Shown here in pieces: positions 51,629 to 62,231 of a stretch of 64,000 nt of DNA (position 1 is the first letter of the stretch; each line of letters opens with the position of its first letter). The notes under the pieces are model-generated. The model did no database searches, was not told where the DNA came from, and saw only the letters and a list, made by a program, of their open reading frames with translations. Source of the stretch: Kordiimonadales bacterium. GTDB lineage: Bacteria; Pseudomonadota; Alphaproteobacteria; Sphingomonadales; Kordiimonadaceae. The translations under genes and the position numbers were made by a program. Where the stretch lies: the NCBI GenBank assembly GCA_002401685.1, contig NVTU01000007.1, forward strand, positions 23,130-87,129. Reading direction: 5' to 3'.

Positions 51629-52195
51629 CTAGCGCTGCTTGCGCATGCGTCTGTGACCACCTCTGGCACCACGACCGCGGTGCGATTTCGCTGCGACTGC
51701 CTCTTCACTTGTGACCGTGCCGTCACCGTTCGCATCGGCGCGCTTGAACATATGTGTTGGCTTTTTGGCAAACTCGACAAGAGATACTTTCTCATCACCA
51801 TCTTTATCAAGGCGCGCAATGAAGCTTATCCGCGTTGGCTTACGCCTATGCATCATCTTCCTTTTCTTGCCGCGCAGTGCTTCATCATCTTGAGAATGGT
51901 TTTCACGCATCTTGCGCTTGTTTTCTCTCATGTCTTTTTTGATGTGCCGCATAGGCAAGACACTGGACATATCCTCTGGTAATTCTGAAAGCTCGATGAA
52001 GCCGTCACCGTTCTTATCTAGACCAGCAAATCGCTTACCAATGGCGGCCGTCATTTCAGCGTGTGTCACTGTACCATCACCGTTCGCATCAGCCTTTTTG
52101 AAGTGGTCCATTTTTTCTGCATCGTCTGCAGCAGTTACCCCAACTGTCGCAAACACGATCATTGAGGCCGCAGCTATCAATTTATTACTTCGCAT
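51629..52195 (-). CDS. Secreted EF-hand protein
   Basis: Four DxDxDG-type loops (DANGDGTVTHAE, DKNGDGFIELSE, DKDGDEKVSLVE, DANGDGTVTSEE); signal peptide. Confidence 0.9.
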   Translation of the reverse strand: MRSNKLIAAASMIVFATVGVTAADDAEKMDHFKKADANGDGTVTHAEMTAAIGKRFAGLDKNGDGFIELSELPEDMSSVLPMRHIKKDMRENKRKMRENHSQDDEALRGKKRKMMHRRKPTRISFIARLDKDGDEKVSLVEFAKKPTHMFKRADANGDGTVTSEEAVAAKSHRGRGARGGHRRMRKQR

Positions 52196-52511
52196 TTTTC
52201 TTCCTGTCGTTTTTACTTTTGTTAATCGTCTCCCTAGTTACGTAATGTTGTCACGTTACCCTTCGCCAAAACAAATGAAGCATTTGCGCGGGCTACTGCC
52301 GCAATTTTGCAATGAGGGTAGAAACATACTGTTAGGGGCCTTTTAACGTTCCGCTGCGATAATCCAGTTAGGCACCGAGTAGACCGAACAATACCGTTAG
52401 CTGCGCTTAACCTGAGCGTACGGCAGAAATACGTGTTCTTTCTTTGACTTAGCCATTATTAAATTTGAAAAATGCAGGGATATCGCATAGCCTGCTTTTC
52501 TATACTTATAG

Positions 52512-53654
52512 TTGGCACAAAACCTAGGCGTTTATATTTTGGAGAAAGCAGAAACAATTCAGCTCTTTACGTTTATAGGAGCTTTTGCTTTATTAATACT
52601 TTACCCAATGCCGGATTATGCCGCCAGTTTCGTGGGTCTCGTCATTCTAGGTCTATATCTGAAAGCCCTTTTTCAATCGAAGCCTTCGCTGGATTCAAAC
52701 CAGTTCCTCCTCAATACTGAAAACCTTTCAGATGCTTTCCTGTTAACTAGTTTGGACGGAAAAGTTCGTTTCCTGAATGCTGCGTGCCGCAACCTGTTCC
52801 CCGACCATGAGAATGCCAGCACCATCGCCCAACTATTTGATGACTGGCATGGGGAGCTTACCGACCGTAGTCAGGCAGATGAAATACTCGAAACCATTAA
52901 TGGGGCCCCGCAAATGCAGTTCACGGAAACGCTGAACTTTAAAGACGGCCGCGTTTTTGAACGCTCAACGCGCGCCATCGAAAACGGAGGGGCCAGAACA
53001 TGGATTCTACGGGACATCAGCTATCTGGAAACAGCTGGCCGCGATAGTGAAATGCATTCCACTCTCCTGGAAGCAGACGCTGCCCGCACCGCAGAACTTG
53101 CCGAACAGCTATATCACGCTAAAGACGCGCTTGAGGCCAAACAGGCGGAGCTTACCAAGCTGGCGAATACAGATTCGTTAACCGGCCTCTTGAACCGGCG
53201 GCGCTTCACAGCCCTTGGCGAGCAAGCCATTGAAAACACGCCCACTGATAACATTTGGGTAATAATGTTGGATATCGACCACTTTAAACGCATCAACGAT
53301 ACCTACGGTCATGCGGCGGGCGATACTGCTATACGGGATTTCGCGGACATTATAAGAAACCGCGTTGGCACAGACGGTTTTATTGGCCGCATGGGTGGTG
53401 AAGAATTCGCAGCTATTCTTGAAAACTATGAAATGAACAGCGCCATAAAAATGGCCGAGGAAATTCGCCAAGAAACAGCAGCGCATATAACGGTCCACGA
53501 GAGTGAGAAATTTCGTTTCACAGCCAGCCTTGGCGTAGCCCAGTGGCACAAAGGCGAAATCACTATCGAAGCCGCGCTTGATCGTTCTGACCAAGCCCTC
53601 TATAGCGCTAAAGCATATGGTAGGAACCGCGTGGTCGGGTATGAAACGACTTAG
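52512..53654 (+). CDS. GGDEF domain diguanylate cyclase with TM/PAS-like N-terminus
   Basis: IMLDIDHFKRINDTYGHAAGDTAIRDFA; RMGGEEF. Confidence 0.93.
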   Translation: MAQNLGVYILEKAETIQLFTFIGAFALLILYPMPDYAASFVGLVILGLYLKALFQSKPSLDSNQFLLNTENLSDAFLLTSLDGKVRFLNAACRNLFPDHENASTIAQLFDDWHGELTDRSQADEILETINGAPQMQFTETLNFKDGRVFERSTRAIENGGARTWILRDISYLETAGRDSEMHSTLLEADAARTAELAEQLYHAKDALEAKQAELTKLANTDSLTGLLNRRRFTALGEQAIENTPTDNIWVIMLDIDHFKRINDTYGHAAGDTAIRDFADIIRNRVGTDGFIGRMGGEEFAAILENYEMNSAIKMAEEIRQETAAHITVHESEKFRFTASLGVAQWHKGEITIEAALDRSDQALYSAKAYGRNRVVGYETT

Positions 53655-53666
53655 ATTTCGCCAATA

Positions 53667-54194
53667 ATGATATCCTGCTTTTCCCTAAAAACTTGGCCCA
53701 CACTCCTCATAGCTGTGGCGATGATTGTAAGCTACGCGCCGCGAGCGTCGTCACATCCCGTTTACACGTCTCTTACGACCATAGAATGGAATTCTGCTGA
53801 CAATTCCTTAGAAATCATTTTGGAGATACAGGCGCACGAACTTGCTGATGCCTTGCAGAAAACTACCGGGACTACCCTTCAAGGGAAGCGACGTAAATCG
53901 CCAACAGACCGATCCGGTCCGATTTCCAACTTAATTGACAAAAATATTGGCCTGAAAATAGCAGGAACACTCGTTAGTCCAGTATTTATTGGCAGCGAAA
54001 CGGTGGGTTCTAATGTTTTTGTCTATTTGGAAGCAGACTGGCCAGTCGCGCCGTCCTCCATCACATTTTTAAATACACTTTTTCTTGATACTCAGCGTGG
54101 TCAGATAAATTCAGTTATTGTTAAAGTTGGCGGAAAAAGGCAAGCCGCCGAAGTAACTAAAACCACAGGCGCTATAACCTTCGTGTTCGACTAA
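53667..54194 (+). CDS. DUF6702-like exported protein
   Basis: SHPVYTSLTTIEWNSADNSLEIILEIQAHELADAL. Confidence 0.65.
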   Translation: MISCFSLKTWPTLLIAVAMIVSYAPRASSHPVYTSLTTIEWNSADNSLEIILEIQAHELADALQKTTGTTLQGKRRKSPTDRSGPISNLIDKNIGLKIAGTLVSPVFIGSETVGSNVFVYLEADWPVAPSSITFLNTLFLDTQRGQINSVIVKVGGKRQAAEVTKTTGAITFVFD

Positions 54195-54305
54195 CTATCT
54201 TTGCTTGCCTCCTCACAGACACAAAGCTACTGTAACTGTCATCAAGTCATTGCAGCAGCACCATACACTGCGGCTATAAATCCAACGCTGACCACCGAGT
54301 AGTTT

Positions 54306-54677
54306 ATGCGACTAAATTCGAAAACCGTTCCTGTTCTTTTGTTGATTTCCCTATCCGCTACAACAGCAGTGTTGGCTCAGGACGCGCCGAAGCAACCGCC
54401 ACAATCCGCCCAGGAACAACGTCTCATGCAAATGGCTAGACAAAGCGGCACGATCGCCGGCGGGGCTGAGTTTTGCCGGCTAGACAGCGATGACATAGAT
54501 GCTTTTATTAGCCGGACTTATGCTCAAATAGCAGTAAGGTCTCGTGACAACTTCCAAAAAATTCTGGCCCGTCTTGAGTTCAAGAATTTAAAAGTAGCAG
54601 CCAGCGGCAAGGAACCAGAAGGCGGCTGTAATAAACTGACTGCCCAATTCAAAGACATCTTGAATAAAATCGGCTAG
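54306..54677 (+). CDS. Small exported hypothetical protein
   Basis: Signal peptide VPVLLLISLSATTAVLAQDAPK. Confidence 0.65.
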   Translation: MRLNSKTVPVLLLISLSATTAVLAQDAPKQPPQSAQEQRLMQMARQSGTIAGGAEFCRLDSDDIDAFISRTYAQIAVRSRDNFQKILARLEFKNLKVAASGKEPEGGCNKLTAQFKDILNKIG

Positions 54678-54896
54678 TCAGCCGCGACCCTGTTTCACAC
54701 CCTTCACGATCACAATGCGATGAACCGTTCTATCCGAGGGTTAGGCTGTAACAATTTGTATTGACTATTTTCTGCCACAATTGAAAACTCCCCTTAGTTC
54801 GATCCGCCAGTTACGGAGAGAAAGCGAGATCAGTGTATGTTCCAGACCAACTGGATACGAACACTCGTAGAAGCCAACAAAATAGGGAGAACCACG

Positions 54897-57602
54897 GTGA
54901 AAAACCTGGACACCACACTGCGCCATTTGCTTGCCGGCGTTGCACTGGGCGCGCTTACAATAGCCGCGCCAGCTTTCGCACTTCAACATGAACCTGCGAA
55001 GCCGACAGCTGAGAAAAAGCAAGACCAAAAGAAAACTGACGAAGACGCAAAAGACGCCAAGGACGGCGACAAAAAAGAAGATGCAAAAGGCGACGACAAA
55101 AAGAAGAAGAAAAAGAAGGATAAAACCTTAGAAGAAGTCGTTGAAAAATTTGAAGCCATCGATGGTTTCTTCAAAATGTACCGGGACAAAAAAACCGGTG
55201 ATCTCTATATGGAACTAACGGAAGATCAGCTCGACAAAGAATTTATCTATTTCTCTCAAATCGTTGATGGCCCTGGCGCAGGCGGCACCTTCCGCGGCGC
55301 ATACCGCGGCACCAAAGTAATTAAGTTCTCAAAGCATTTCCAGAACATCGAAATCACTGAGCAAAACGCCAATTTCTATTTTGACCCGGACAACGCTTTA
55401 TCTCGCGCTAAAGAAGCCAATGTCGATAGCGCTTCTATATTTGTCAAAAAATTCAAAGCCAAATCGAAAGACGGCAAAAGCTTTCTTCTCGCAGTGAACG
55501 GCCTGTTTAAATCAGAAGCTCTCAGCCAAATTAAGCCGCCACGTTTTCCAGGCGCGCGCCCCGGCCAATTTTTCACACTCGGCAAGCTCTCCGGTTCTAA
55601 GTCACGCATCACCGAGGTTAAAAATTATCCTGAAAACACGTCAATTACGACTGACTATGTTTACACGAACGCAACACCGCTTAATGGTGGCAATGGCGGC
55701 ATCACAGATGCTCGTAACGTCACGGTTCGCTTGAACCACACTATACTTGCTATGCCAGAAAACGATTTTAAGCCGCGTTTTGATGATGCGCGCGTTGGGT
55801 ATTTCCTGACATATGTCAACGACATGACAAACCCTAGCGCCACGCCTTGGCGCGATGTAATCCACCGCTGGAACCTTGTAAAGAAGGACCCTAGCGCTGC
55901 GATCTCCGAGCCCGTAAAACCAATCGTATGGTGGATCGAAAATACAACGCCTGAAAACATGCGCCCTGTTATCAAAAAGGCTGTGGAAGCATGGAATATT
56001 GCTTTTGAAAAAGCTGGTTTCAAAAATGCCGTACAGGTAAATATTCAGCCTGACGATGCTGATTGGGACGCTGGCGATATTCGCTACAACGTGCTGCGTT
56101 GGACATCTAGCCCGCAAGTTCGCTTTGGCGGGTACGGCCCACACTTTGCAAACCCACGTACAGGCGAAATTCTCGGCGCCGACATCATGCTGGAATATGC
56201 GTTCCTTACCAATCGCCTCAATTCAGCAGAACTATTTGAAACATCTGGCCTGGCGTTAAGCCAAGAAGCTGAGGAAACACGTCACCTTAATTTCTACCAA
56301 AAGCATGAGCAAATTTGCTCCATGGCTGGTCAATTGCAAATGAGCAACATGCTCGGCAATATGTTTGCAACCACAATGGATGCTGGCCCTGACCTCTCGA
56401 CCAAACTGGTAGAAGAAAGCATCTATTATCTGATGCTGCACGAAGTTGGCCATACACTTGGCTTGAACCACAACATGAAAGCCTCGCAAGCACTGGCCTA
56501 CGAAGATGCGCATGACATTAGTAAGCAAGGCGGCGGCCTCGTTGGGTCTGTGATGGATTACCCGTCCATCAACATTGCAGCCAAAGGCAAAGAGCAAGCG
56601 CACTTCTATACTGTACGCCCCGGTGATTATGATATCTGGGCAATCCAGTTTGGCTATTCCCCTGATATGGACGATTTGGCAACACGCGGTGCACACCTCG
56701 CCCGGTCCAATGAAAAAGGTCTGGCGTTTGGTAATGACGCAGACGATATGCGAGCGCCAGGCGGCGGCATTGATCCTCGTATAAACATCAGTGACCTTAC
56801 CGACAACGCCGTTCAGTATGCTCAGGACCGGCTTGAACTTGAAGCAGATATCCTTGCCAACCTTAAAGACAAATACACCAAAGAAGGCAGGAGTTACCAG
56901 GAACTGCGCAATGCATACCTGATCCTAACAGGGGATATGTTCTCGCAGGGCCGCACGGTGTCCCGTTATATTGGCGGCGTTTACGTCGATCGCTCGGTAG
57001 CAGGACAGGACGGAGCAAACGCGCCGTACGTGCCCGTTGAAGAGGCGAAACAGAAGCAGGCAATGAAACTGCTTCGTGACTTTATCTTCTCACCGGACGC
57101 GTTCAACACTGACCCTGAATTGCTACAGCATATCGCCTTGCAACGTCGCGGCTTCACGCAGCGTGCTGGCGGTAACGAAGACCCGAAACTCCACGGCCGA
57201 GCCGCCGCTGTTCAAGCCAATGTGCTTGCACACTTGCTGCACCCAAGGGTCTTAACGCGTATCACCGACACACAGCTTTACGGCAATACATATAGTGTTA
57301 CTGAAATGATGGGTGATCTGACGGACGCTATTTTTGAAGATGACAGCCGCAGAGCGGTCAACACATACCGACAGCAATTACAGGTGTCGTATGTGAACCG
57401 TTTGATCGGTATTTTCAGAAGTACTAACAACCCTATTCCCAACAGAGCTTCTTATGATCACATTGCGCGGTCCAATGCCTTTGGTAACTTGCGTAAAATC
57501 GCAAAAGACATGACCCGCTGGCGGGGTGGTGCCTCAACACGGGCGCACCGCGATCATGTTAAATTCATCATTGATAAAGCGCTGGAAGTGAATAACGGAT
57601 AA
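54897..57602 (+). CDS. Exported zinc-dependent metalloprotease (DUF5117/DUF4953 type)
   Basis: HEVGHTLGLNHNMKAS; GTG start then signal peptide; Lys/Asp-rich linker. Confidence 0.9.
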   Translation: MKNLDTTLRHLLAGVALGALTIAAPAFALQHEPAKPTAEKKQDQKKTDEDAKDAKDGDKKEDAKGDDKKKKKKKDKTLEEVVEKFEAIDGFFKMYRDKKTGDLYMELTEDQLDKEFIYFSQIVDGPGAGGTFRGAYRGTKVIKFSKHFQNIEITEQNANFYFDPDNALSRAKEANVDSASIFVKKFKAKSKDGKSFLLAVNGLFKSEALSQIKPPRFPGARPGQFFTLGKLSGSKSRITEVKNYPENTSITTDYVYTNATPLNGGNGGITDARNVTVRLNHTILAMPENDFKPRFDDARVGYFLTYVNDMTNPSATPWRDVIHRWNLVKKDPSAAISEPVKPIVWWIENTTPENMRPVIKKAVEAWNIAFEKAGFKNAVQVNIQPDDADWDAGDIRYNVLRWTSSPQVRFGGYGPHFANPRTGEILGADIMLEYAFLTNRLNSAELFETSGLALSQEAEETRHLNFYQKHEQICSMAGQLQMSNMLGNMFATTMDAGPDLSTKLVEESIYYLMLHEVGHTLGLNHNMKASQALAYEDAHDISKQGGGLVGSVMDYPSINIAAKGKEQAHFYTVRPGDYDIWAIQFGYSPDMDDLATRGAHLARSNEKGLAFGNDADDMRAPGGGIDPRINISDLTDNAVQYAQDRLELEADILANLKDKYTKEGRSYQELRNAYLILTGDMFSQGRTVSRYIGGVYVDRSVAGQDGANAPYVPVEEAKQKQAMKLLRDFIFSPDAFNTDPELLQHIALQRRGFTQRAGGNEDPKLHGRAAAVQANVLAHLLHPRVLTRITDTQLYGNTYSVTEMMGDLTDAIFEDDSRRAVNTYRQQLQVSYVNRLIGIFRSTNNPIPNRASYDHIARSNAFGNLRKIAKDMTRWRGGASTRAHRDHVKFIIDKALEVNNG

Positions 57603-57631
57603 GGCCCGAATTTCATTTTGAAGTAACAAGA

Positions 57632-57655
57632 CGGCGACCCTGTTTGGTCGCCGTT
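57632..57655 (+). terminator. Rho-independent terminator
   Basis: ACGGCGACC CTGTTT GGTCGCCGT TTCTT. Confidence 0.85.
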
Positions 57656-57709
57656 TCTTATAACAAACACATCGCTGGCGCACCGCTTCACAAAATATGC
57701 TATCTGTTG

Positions 57710-58003
57710 CTAATGTACCGTGTCCCATTGCCGCGCCAAACGCAGAGCCTTTGCAATATCCCGCGCGGTTAGCTCGAGTGCGACATCACAGCGATCGCCC
57801 GCAGCGCGTCCAATCCCGTGAATGGCCGCCAAGTTAAACCACTTGTGCGCCTCTATGAAGTTTTGATCTACACCGTGCCCGGTTGCATAGAGTAGCCCCA
57901 GATCATATTGAGCTTCCGCGCCACCTGCCTCAGCTTGGACTAAGCGCTTGTGAACATCGACTTCCAGTAATTCAAGCATGGGCCCGCTATATTTCTGCCC
58001 CAT
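57710..58003 (-). CDS. Sel1-like repeat protein
   Basis: AEAQYDLGLLYATGHGVDQNFIEAHKWFNLAAIHGIGRAA. Confidence 0.8.
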   Translation of the reverse strand: MGQKYSGPMLELLEVDVHKRLVQAEAGGAEAQYDLGLLYATGHGVDQNFIEAHKWFNLAAIHGIGRAAGDRCDVALELTARDIAKALRLARQWDTVH

Positions 58004-58415
58004 TTTTCTTCTCCATCTAGCCACCCTGATTGCGATCAAACAGGGGCAACAACAGTATAAAATCATGTGAACAAAAACCACATAATCAACTGGCGCACAC
58101 GGCTACATATAACGGGGCATAACGGACTTGGTGGATATTTCCAGAAACGCACTTTAGTTGGAATTCTGGGAATTTCGATTTCGATGGTAGCAAAATATAC
58201 TGCTTTTCAGAAGCAATTTTATTTTGTCAACGACGCCCGAGGCTTATCACACTCCAGCGCGTTAGGACTCTCTTAGGCAGAGTATGGCATCCTACAGGCT
58301 GGTTGCTTTTCTATTTCCGCCAAAGCGCATCATTGCAAGATCGTTATTGAAAAAAATGCTTGATCCACTCGGCGAAAAAAAACCAGCAACATGTCTTGCT
58401 GTACGCGGCACGCTG

Positions 58416-59711
58416 ATGTTTAAACAGGAGCATAGATTGGAGCTTGAAAAGGTACCTGCGCGCGTCTTATTGGTGGAAGACTCGAAGTTCTATTCTGCTG
58501 TCATAAGGCAGCAAGTCGAAACTTTACCAAACATCATTCTTGATAGTGCCACAACCCTAAAAGATGCCAGGCAGCTCCTTGAGGCTCATAGCGGGCACTA
58601 TACCATGGCCTTAGTCGATCTGAATTTGCCGGATGCACCTAACGGGGAAATAGTCGACGTAGTAGGTAAGCATGAAGTTCCAACGGTTGTTTTTTCCAGC
58701 AATTTCAACCCAAAAACCAAAGAGAAGCTCTTTGCCAAAGGGATTGTCGACTATGTGATGAAAGATAGCCCGGTTGCCTTGGAGTACCTTGTTGAACTTG
58801 TCAAACGACTACTTTCACAGTCTGAGAAAAAGGTTCTGGTAGCCAGTAAGTGTGCCAAGGCACGGCGCAAACAAGTGCAATCACTCAACAACTTACAGCT
58901 TTCCTGCTGGGCTTGCGAAAGCGGCGACGAAGCCGCCAAAATCCTTCGAAAACACGAAGATATTGCCCTTGTGCTGATTGGCGACGAACTAAAGGATTGC
59001 TCCGGTGTGGAACTGGTTAGTAAACTTCGCAAGGACTTCCGGTCCTCGCACCTTTCAATCTTGGCTATTCCCGACACAGAAACAGATTTCGCGTCCCAGT
59101 ATTTGAGGTACGGTGCGAATGACTTTCTGCGCCAACCCTATTCCCCGGAAGAATTTCAATGTCGCATCAATAACGCGCTTAAGTCACAAAAATTGCTCAC
59201 CGAATTAGAGGCCGCAGCAACACGTGATTTTCTGACCGGCCTTTTCAACCGCCGGGCTTTTTTCGACACAGCAGCGACCACACTGGCCTTTGCAATGAGA
59301 AACAACCAACCTTTGGCCCTCGCTATGGTCGATATTGATCATTTTAAGAACGTCAATGATACGTATGGTCATGATGTGGGGGATTTCGTTATCAAGAAGG
59401 TTGCCGAAGTCCTCCAAAAAGAAGTTCGAGGTGGTGATACTGTGGCCCGTGTAGGCGGCGAGGAATTTTGCCTATTAATGCCAAACTTAGATTCTGACAA
59501 CATCAACACTATATTCACCCGCGTTCGCGCAGCCATCAATGCTATCTCCGTTCCGACCCCTCAAGGCGTAGTCCATGTTAGTGCAAGTTTCGGCATCACA
59601 ATTAAGATTACGCCGGACATTGAAGTGATGATGAAAGCGGCTGATCAGGCGCTGTATCAGGCCAAAAGGTCCGGCCGCGATAAATTCGTCATGGCAGAGC
59701 AAACCAGTTAA
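58416..59711 (+). CDS. PleD-like response regulator diguanylate cyclase (REC-REC-GGDEF)
   Basis: VLLVEDSKFYSAVIRQQ...ALVDLNLPDAPNGE; second REC; RGGDTVARVGGEEF (I-site and GGEEF). Confidence 0.9.
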   Translation: MFKQEHRLELEKVPARVLLVEDSKFYSAVIRQQVETLPNIILDSATTLKDARQLLEAHSGHYTMALVDLNLPDAPNGEIVDVVGKHEVPTVVFSSNFNPKTKEKLFAKGIVDYVMKDSPVALEYLVELVKRLLSQSEKKVLVASKCAKARRKQVQSLNNLQLSCWACESGDEAAKILRKHEDIALVLIGDELKDCSGVELVSKLRKDFRSSHLSILAIPDTETDFASQYLRYGANDFLRQPYSPEEFQCRINNALKSQKLLTELEAAATRDFLTGLFNRRAFFDTAATTLAFAMRNNQPLALAMVDIDHFKNVNDTYGHDVGDFVIKKVAEVLQKEVRGGDTVARVGGEEFCLLMPNLDSDNINTIFTRVRAAINAISVPTPQGVVHVSASFGITIKITPDIEVMMKAADQALYQAKRSGRDKFVMAEQTS

Positions 59712-59839
59712 TCGTCGGTTCAGCCAACAAAGCATAATCTTAATCGTTGCCCCAACTTTGCCTTTATACTGCCCCTATTAACCAACAGGATGCAGGCTAA
59801 GGATCTAACGCTGGTATCTTATTGGAATGGGATTATGAC

Positions 59840-60358
59840 ATGAAGAATAAAACAACAATGTTACTGGCCTTGCCGCTTGCGCTTTTTGCTGGGGCCTGCG
59901 CGCCAAATCTATCATCAAACTCATATGACGCCTATTCCGTTGGCGAAGTCCGCCGGGTCGAACGCGGCACGATACAGAGCTACCGCTGGGTCGAAATTAA
60001 TACCAGAACAGGCGTTGGAACCGTAGCTGGCGCGGGCATTGGGGCTGCTGCAGGATCAACCGTAGGAGACGGCGCTGGCGGTGTAATTGGCGCGATTGGC
60101 GGCGCCCTACTAGGCGGGCTTATCGGGTCCTCGATAGAAAAGTCGGCCAACAAGCGTACCGGGTATGAATATGTGATATTAACGGCAAGTGGATCACTGG
60201 TTAGCATTGTTCAGGCCGACCGTGCACCCCTTCCCGAAGGTTCGCCGGTTCTTATTCAGTTCAGCGGGCAGCGCAGCCGTGTGATATTTGATCATAACGC
60301 AATCGATGAAGCTGCGGCTGATCGGCGTTCGAGCGGTGATGGCCAAGGGGGCTATTAA
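59840..60358 (+). CDS. Glycine-zipper outer membrane lipoprotein (SlyB/Pcp-like)
   Basis: LPLALFAGACAPN lipobox; GVGTVAGAGIGAAAGSTVGDGAGGVIGAIGGALLGGLIGSSIE. Confidence 0.88.
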   Translation: MKNKTTMLLALPLALFAGACAPNLSSNSYDAYSVGEVRRVERGTIQSYRWVEINTRTGVGTVAGAGIGAAAGSTVGDGAGGVIGAIGGALLGGLIGSSIEKSANKRTGYEYVILTASGSLVSIVQADRAPLPEGSPVLIQFSGQRSRVIFDHNAIDEAAADRRSSGDGQGGY

Positions 60359-60483
60359 ACCTACCTAATATCTTATCAAAAAAAAGGGCCGGACCACAAA
60401 GTCCTACCCTTTTTCTGGCCAAGAGGCACTTAGCGGAAAGAGCACTTGTCATAAGCGCATTATAGGCAAAGCATTTTGTCTGC

Positions 60484-61212
60484 TTAACTAAGATATAAAA
60501 GAGTAAGTCCCAGTGTATTGGCAAGGCCGTGCGACAGCGTTAAGGGCCAAATATTACGTTTCAGAAAAACATAGAAAATCCCGCTCACCAATGCGATTGA
60601 ACCAGTAGCTAACGCCCCCCCTATTCCTTGATAGTAGAGATGTTGTTGCCCGAACAAAATCGCCTGCAAAATAATCGCAATCCCGATGGCAAAAGGCGCC
60701 TTTGAAAACAGTTTTTCAAATCGAGAAAGCAAGATTCCCCTGAAAAGCAATTCCTCCGTAAAGCCGCCAATAACCCATGCGATAGTGACCCAGTAAATAT
60801 ACACAGGAAAATTCCCGGGAATATTGGAAAACCTATCCCGGTACCGAGCATCAATCTCCATCGCATCGGAATTCTCGACCAAACCAGAGGAGCTCATTAG
60901 GCCTTCTACCAATTGGCCTAGCACGATGGTTATGACCATAATTGCGAGTGCCCACAGGAGCGTACGGACCAGACTTTTGGGCCTCTTCAACCCAATATCA
61001 GCCCAATTTTCGTTAGCCGCACGCAAGCATAAAGTCGCGACGCCCAAGCTGGCGATTAACGCTACTGGGCCTGCATATGTCCAGAGCCCATCAAAACTGA
61101 GCAACACCGCTTTTACAGTAAACAACGTTCCCAGGACGAAAATTAAATCCCGAGCTGCTGCACGTACAGTGTTTGAGTTCGCTTCTGTATTTGTCATATC
61201 AATATCTCGCAA
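60484..61212 (-). CDS. CPBP family intramembrane glutamic endopeptidase
   Basis: GGFTEELLFRGILLSRFEKLF; SHGLANTLGLTLLY. Confidence 0.9.
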   Translation of the reverse strand: MRDIDMTNTEANSNTVRAAARDLIFVLGTLFTVKAVLLSFDGLWTYAGPVALIASLGVATLCLRAANENWADIGLKRPKSLVRTLLWALAIMVITIVLGQLVEGLMSSSGLVENSDAMEIDARYRDRFSNIPGNFPVYIYWVTIAWVIGGFTEELLFRGILLSRFEKLFSKAPFAIGIAIILQAILFGQQHLYYQGIGGALATGSIALVSGIFYVFLKRNIWPLTLSHGLANTLGLTLLYLS

Positions 61213-61228
61213 AAAAGAATGGCTTGGT

Positions 61229-62197
61229 TCAATTCAAACACCAATTAGGAGGCTGCTTGCCTCTCGGGTCTGCAGGATGAGGGAACAAGATAAATTCGCC
61301 ATAGGATTTAACCCTGGGCTTGTCGCCCATTGCGGTTAAAGCCATTTGGATATCACTTACAATTGCCACAGGTAATTCCAAGATATGTTCCCCGCGCCGA
61401 GAACCGTTTTCTGACGCGAACGCCTCGCCTGCGACTGCCTTCATTTCTACATGCCCGCCAAGTAGCCAACGCACGTCATTTTCTCGAGTAAACTCAGCGA
61501 CGCGGCTCATAGACTTTGTATAGGTCTCTGATAGTCCGCACTGGAAATACAGCCTACCTGGATAGATAACGTCTCCGCTGAAAAGGGCTTTTGTGACAGC
61601 GTCAAACACCATTACGTGCGACGGGTGATGCCCCGGCGTTGGAATGATATCCACGCTACGGCCACCCAGATCAAATGACGCGGTTTGAGCAGGCCAGTTT
61701 TCAATTCCGAAGAAGCCAGCGATATCTTTCGGACTGTGGCCAACAACCACAGTATCAGGACGGTCTTTGAAACTTGCGTCTCCTCCAACATGGTCGCCGT
61801 GCCCGTGAGAGTGCATGACGACCAATTGTATGGCTTCACGCTGGTTCTGCGCGAGCCAAGCTTCAATATGGTCGTCAACAACCCTCCGCAGGTCCACTCC
61901 CCCGGCACCGGTATCGATAAGGAGCACTTTTTCCTGTCCGAAAATAAGATAGAGAAAAGGCGCTTCAAAGGAAGTTTTCAGCGATTGCCGAATAACAAAT
62001 GTATTGGCATCCAGTTTTTGGGAATGAAATGCCGGTTCATTTGCATCTCGCCCAGCGTTCCACGGCTGGAGGAATAGCGTTGAAGCGCCGTATTTTTCAG
62101 ACACTTGAGACTGTTTTTGACCAACAGCACCGGCAGAAGTTAAGCCGAAGGAAGCCAAGATTAGCGAAGTAACGGCAAGCAGTTTAGGGGAAAACAT
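61229..62197 (-). CDS. Exported MBL-fold metallo-hydrolase
   Basis: VVMHSHGHGDHVGGDASF; TPGHHPSHVMVFDAVTKALFSGDVIY; start at MFSPKLLAV. Confidence 0.9.
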   Translation of the reverse strand: MFSPKLLAVTSLILASFGLTSAGAVGQKQSQVSEKYGASTLFLQPWNAGRDANEPAFHSQKLDANTFVIRQSLKTSFEAPFLYLIFGQEKVLLIDTGAGGVDLRRVVDDHIEAWLAQNQREAIQLVVMHSHGHGDHVGGDASFKDRPDTVVVGHSPKDIAGFFGIENWPAQTASFDLGGRSVDIIPTPGHHPSHVMVFDAVTKALFSGDVIYPGRLYFQCGLSETYTKSMSRVAEFTRENDVRWLLGGHVEMKAVAGEAFASENGSRRGEHILELPVAIVSDIQMALTAMGDKPRVKSYGEFILFPHPADPRGKQPPNWCLN

Positions 62198-62231
62198 GAA
62201 CGATGACCTTTGGAGCGTGAATATGTGAGCG

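Noticed and set aside
51491-51982. 163-aa plus-strand ORF
   Set aside because: Antisense to the EF-hand gene with no domain; likely spurious.
55641-56696. Minus-strand ORFs of 167 aa and 146 aa
   Set aside because: Antisense to the metalloprotease gene.
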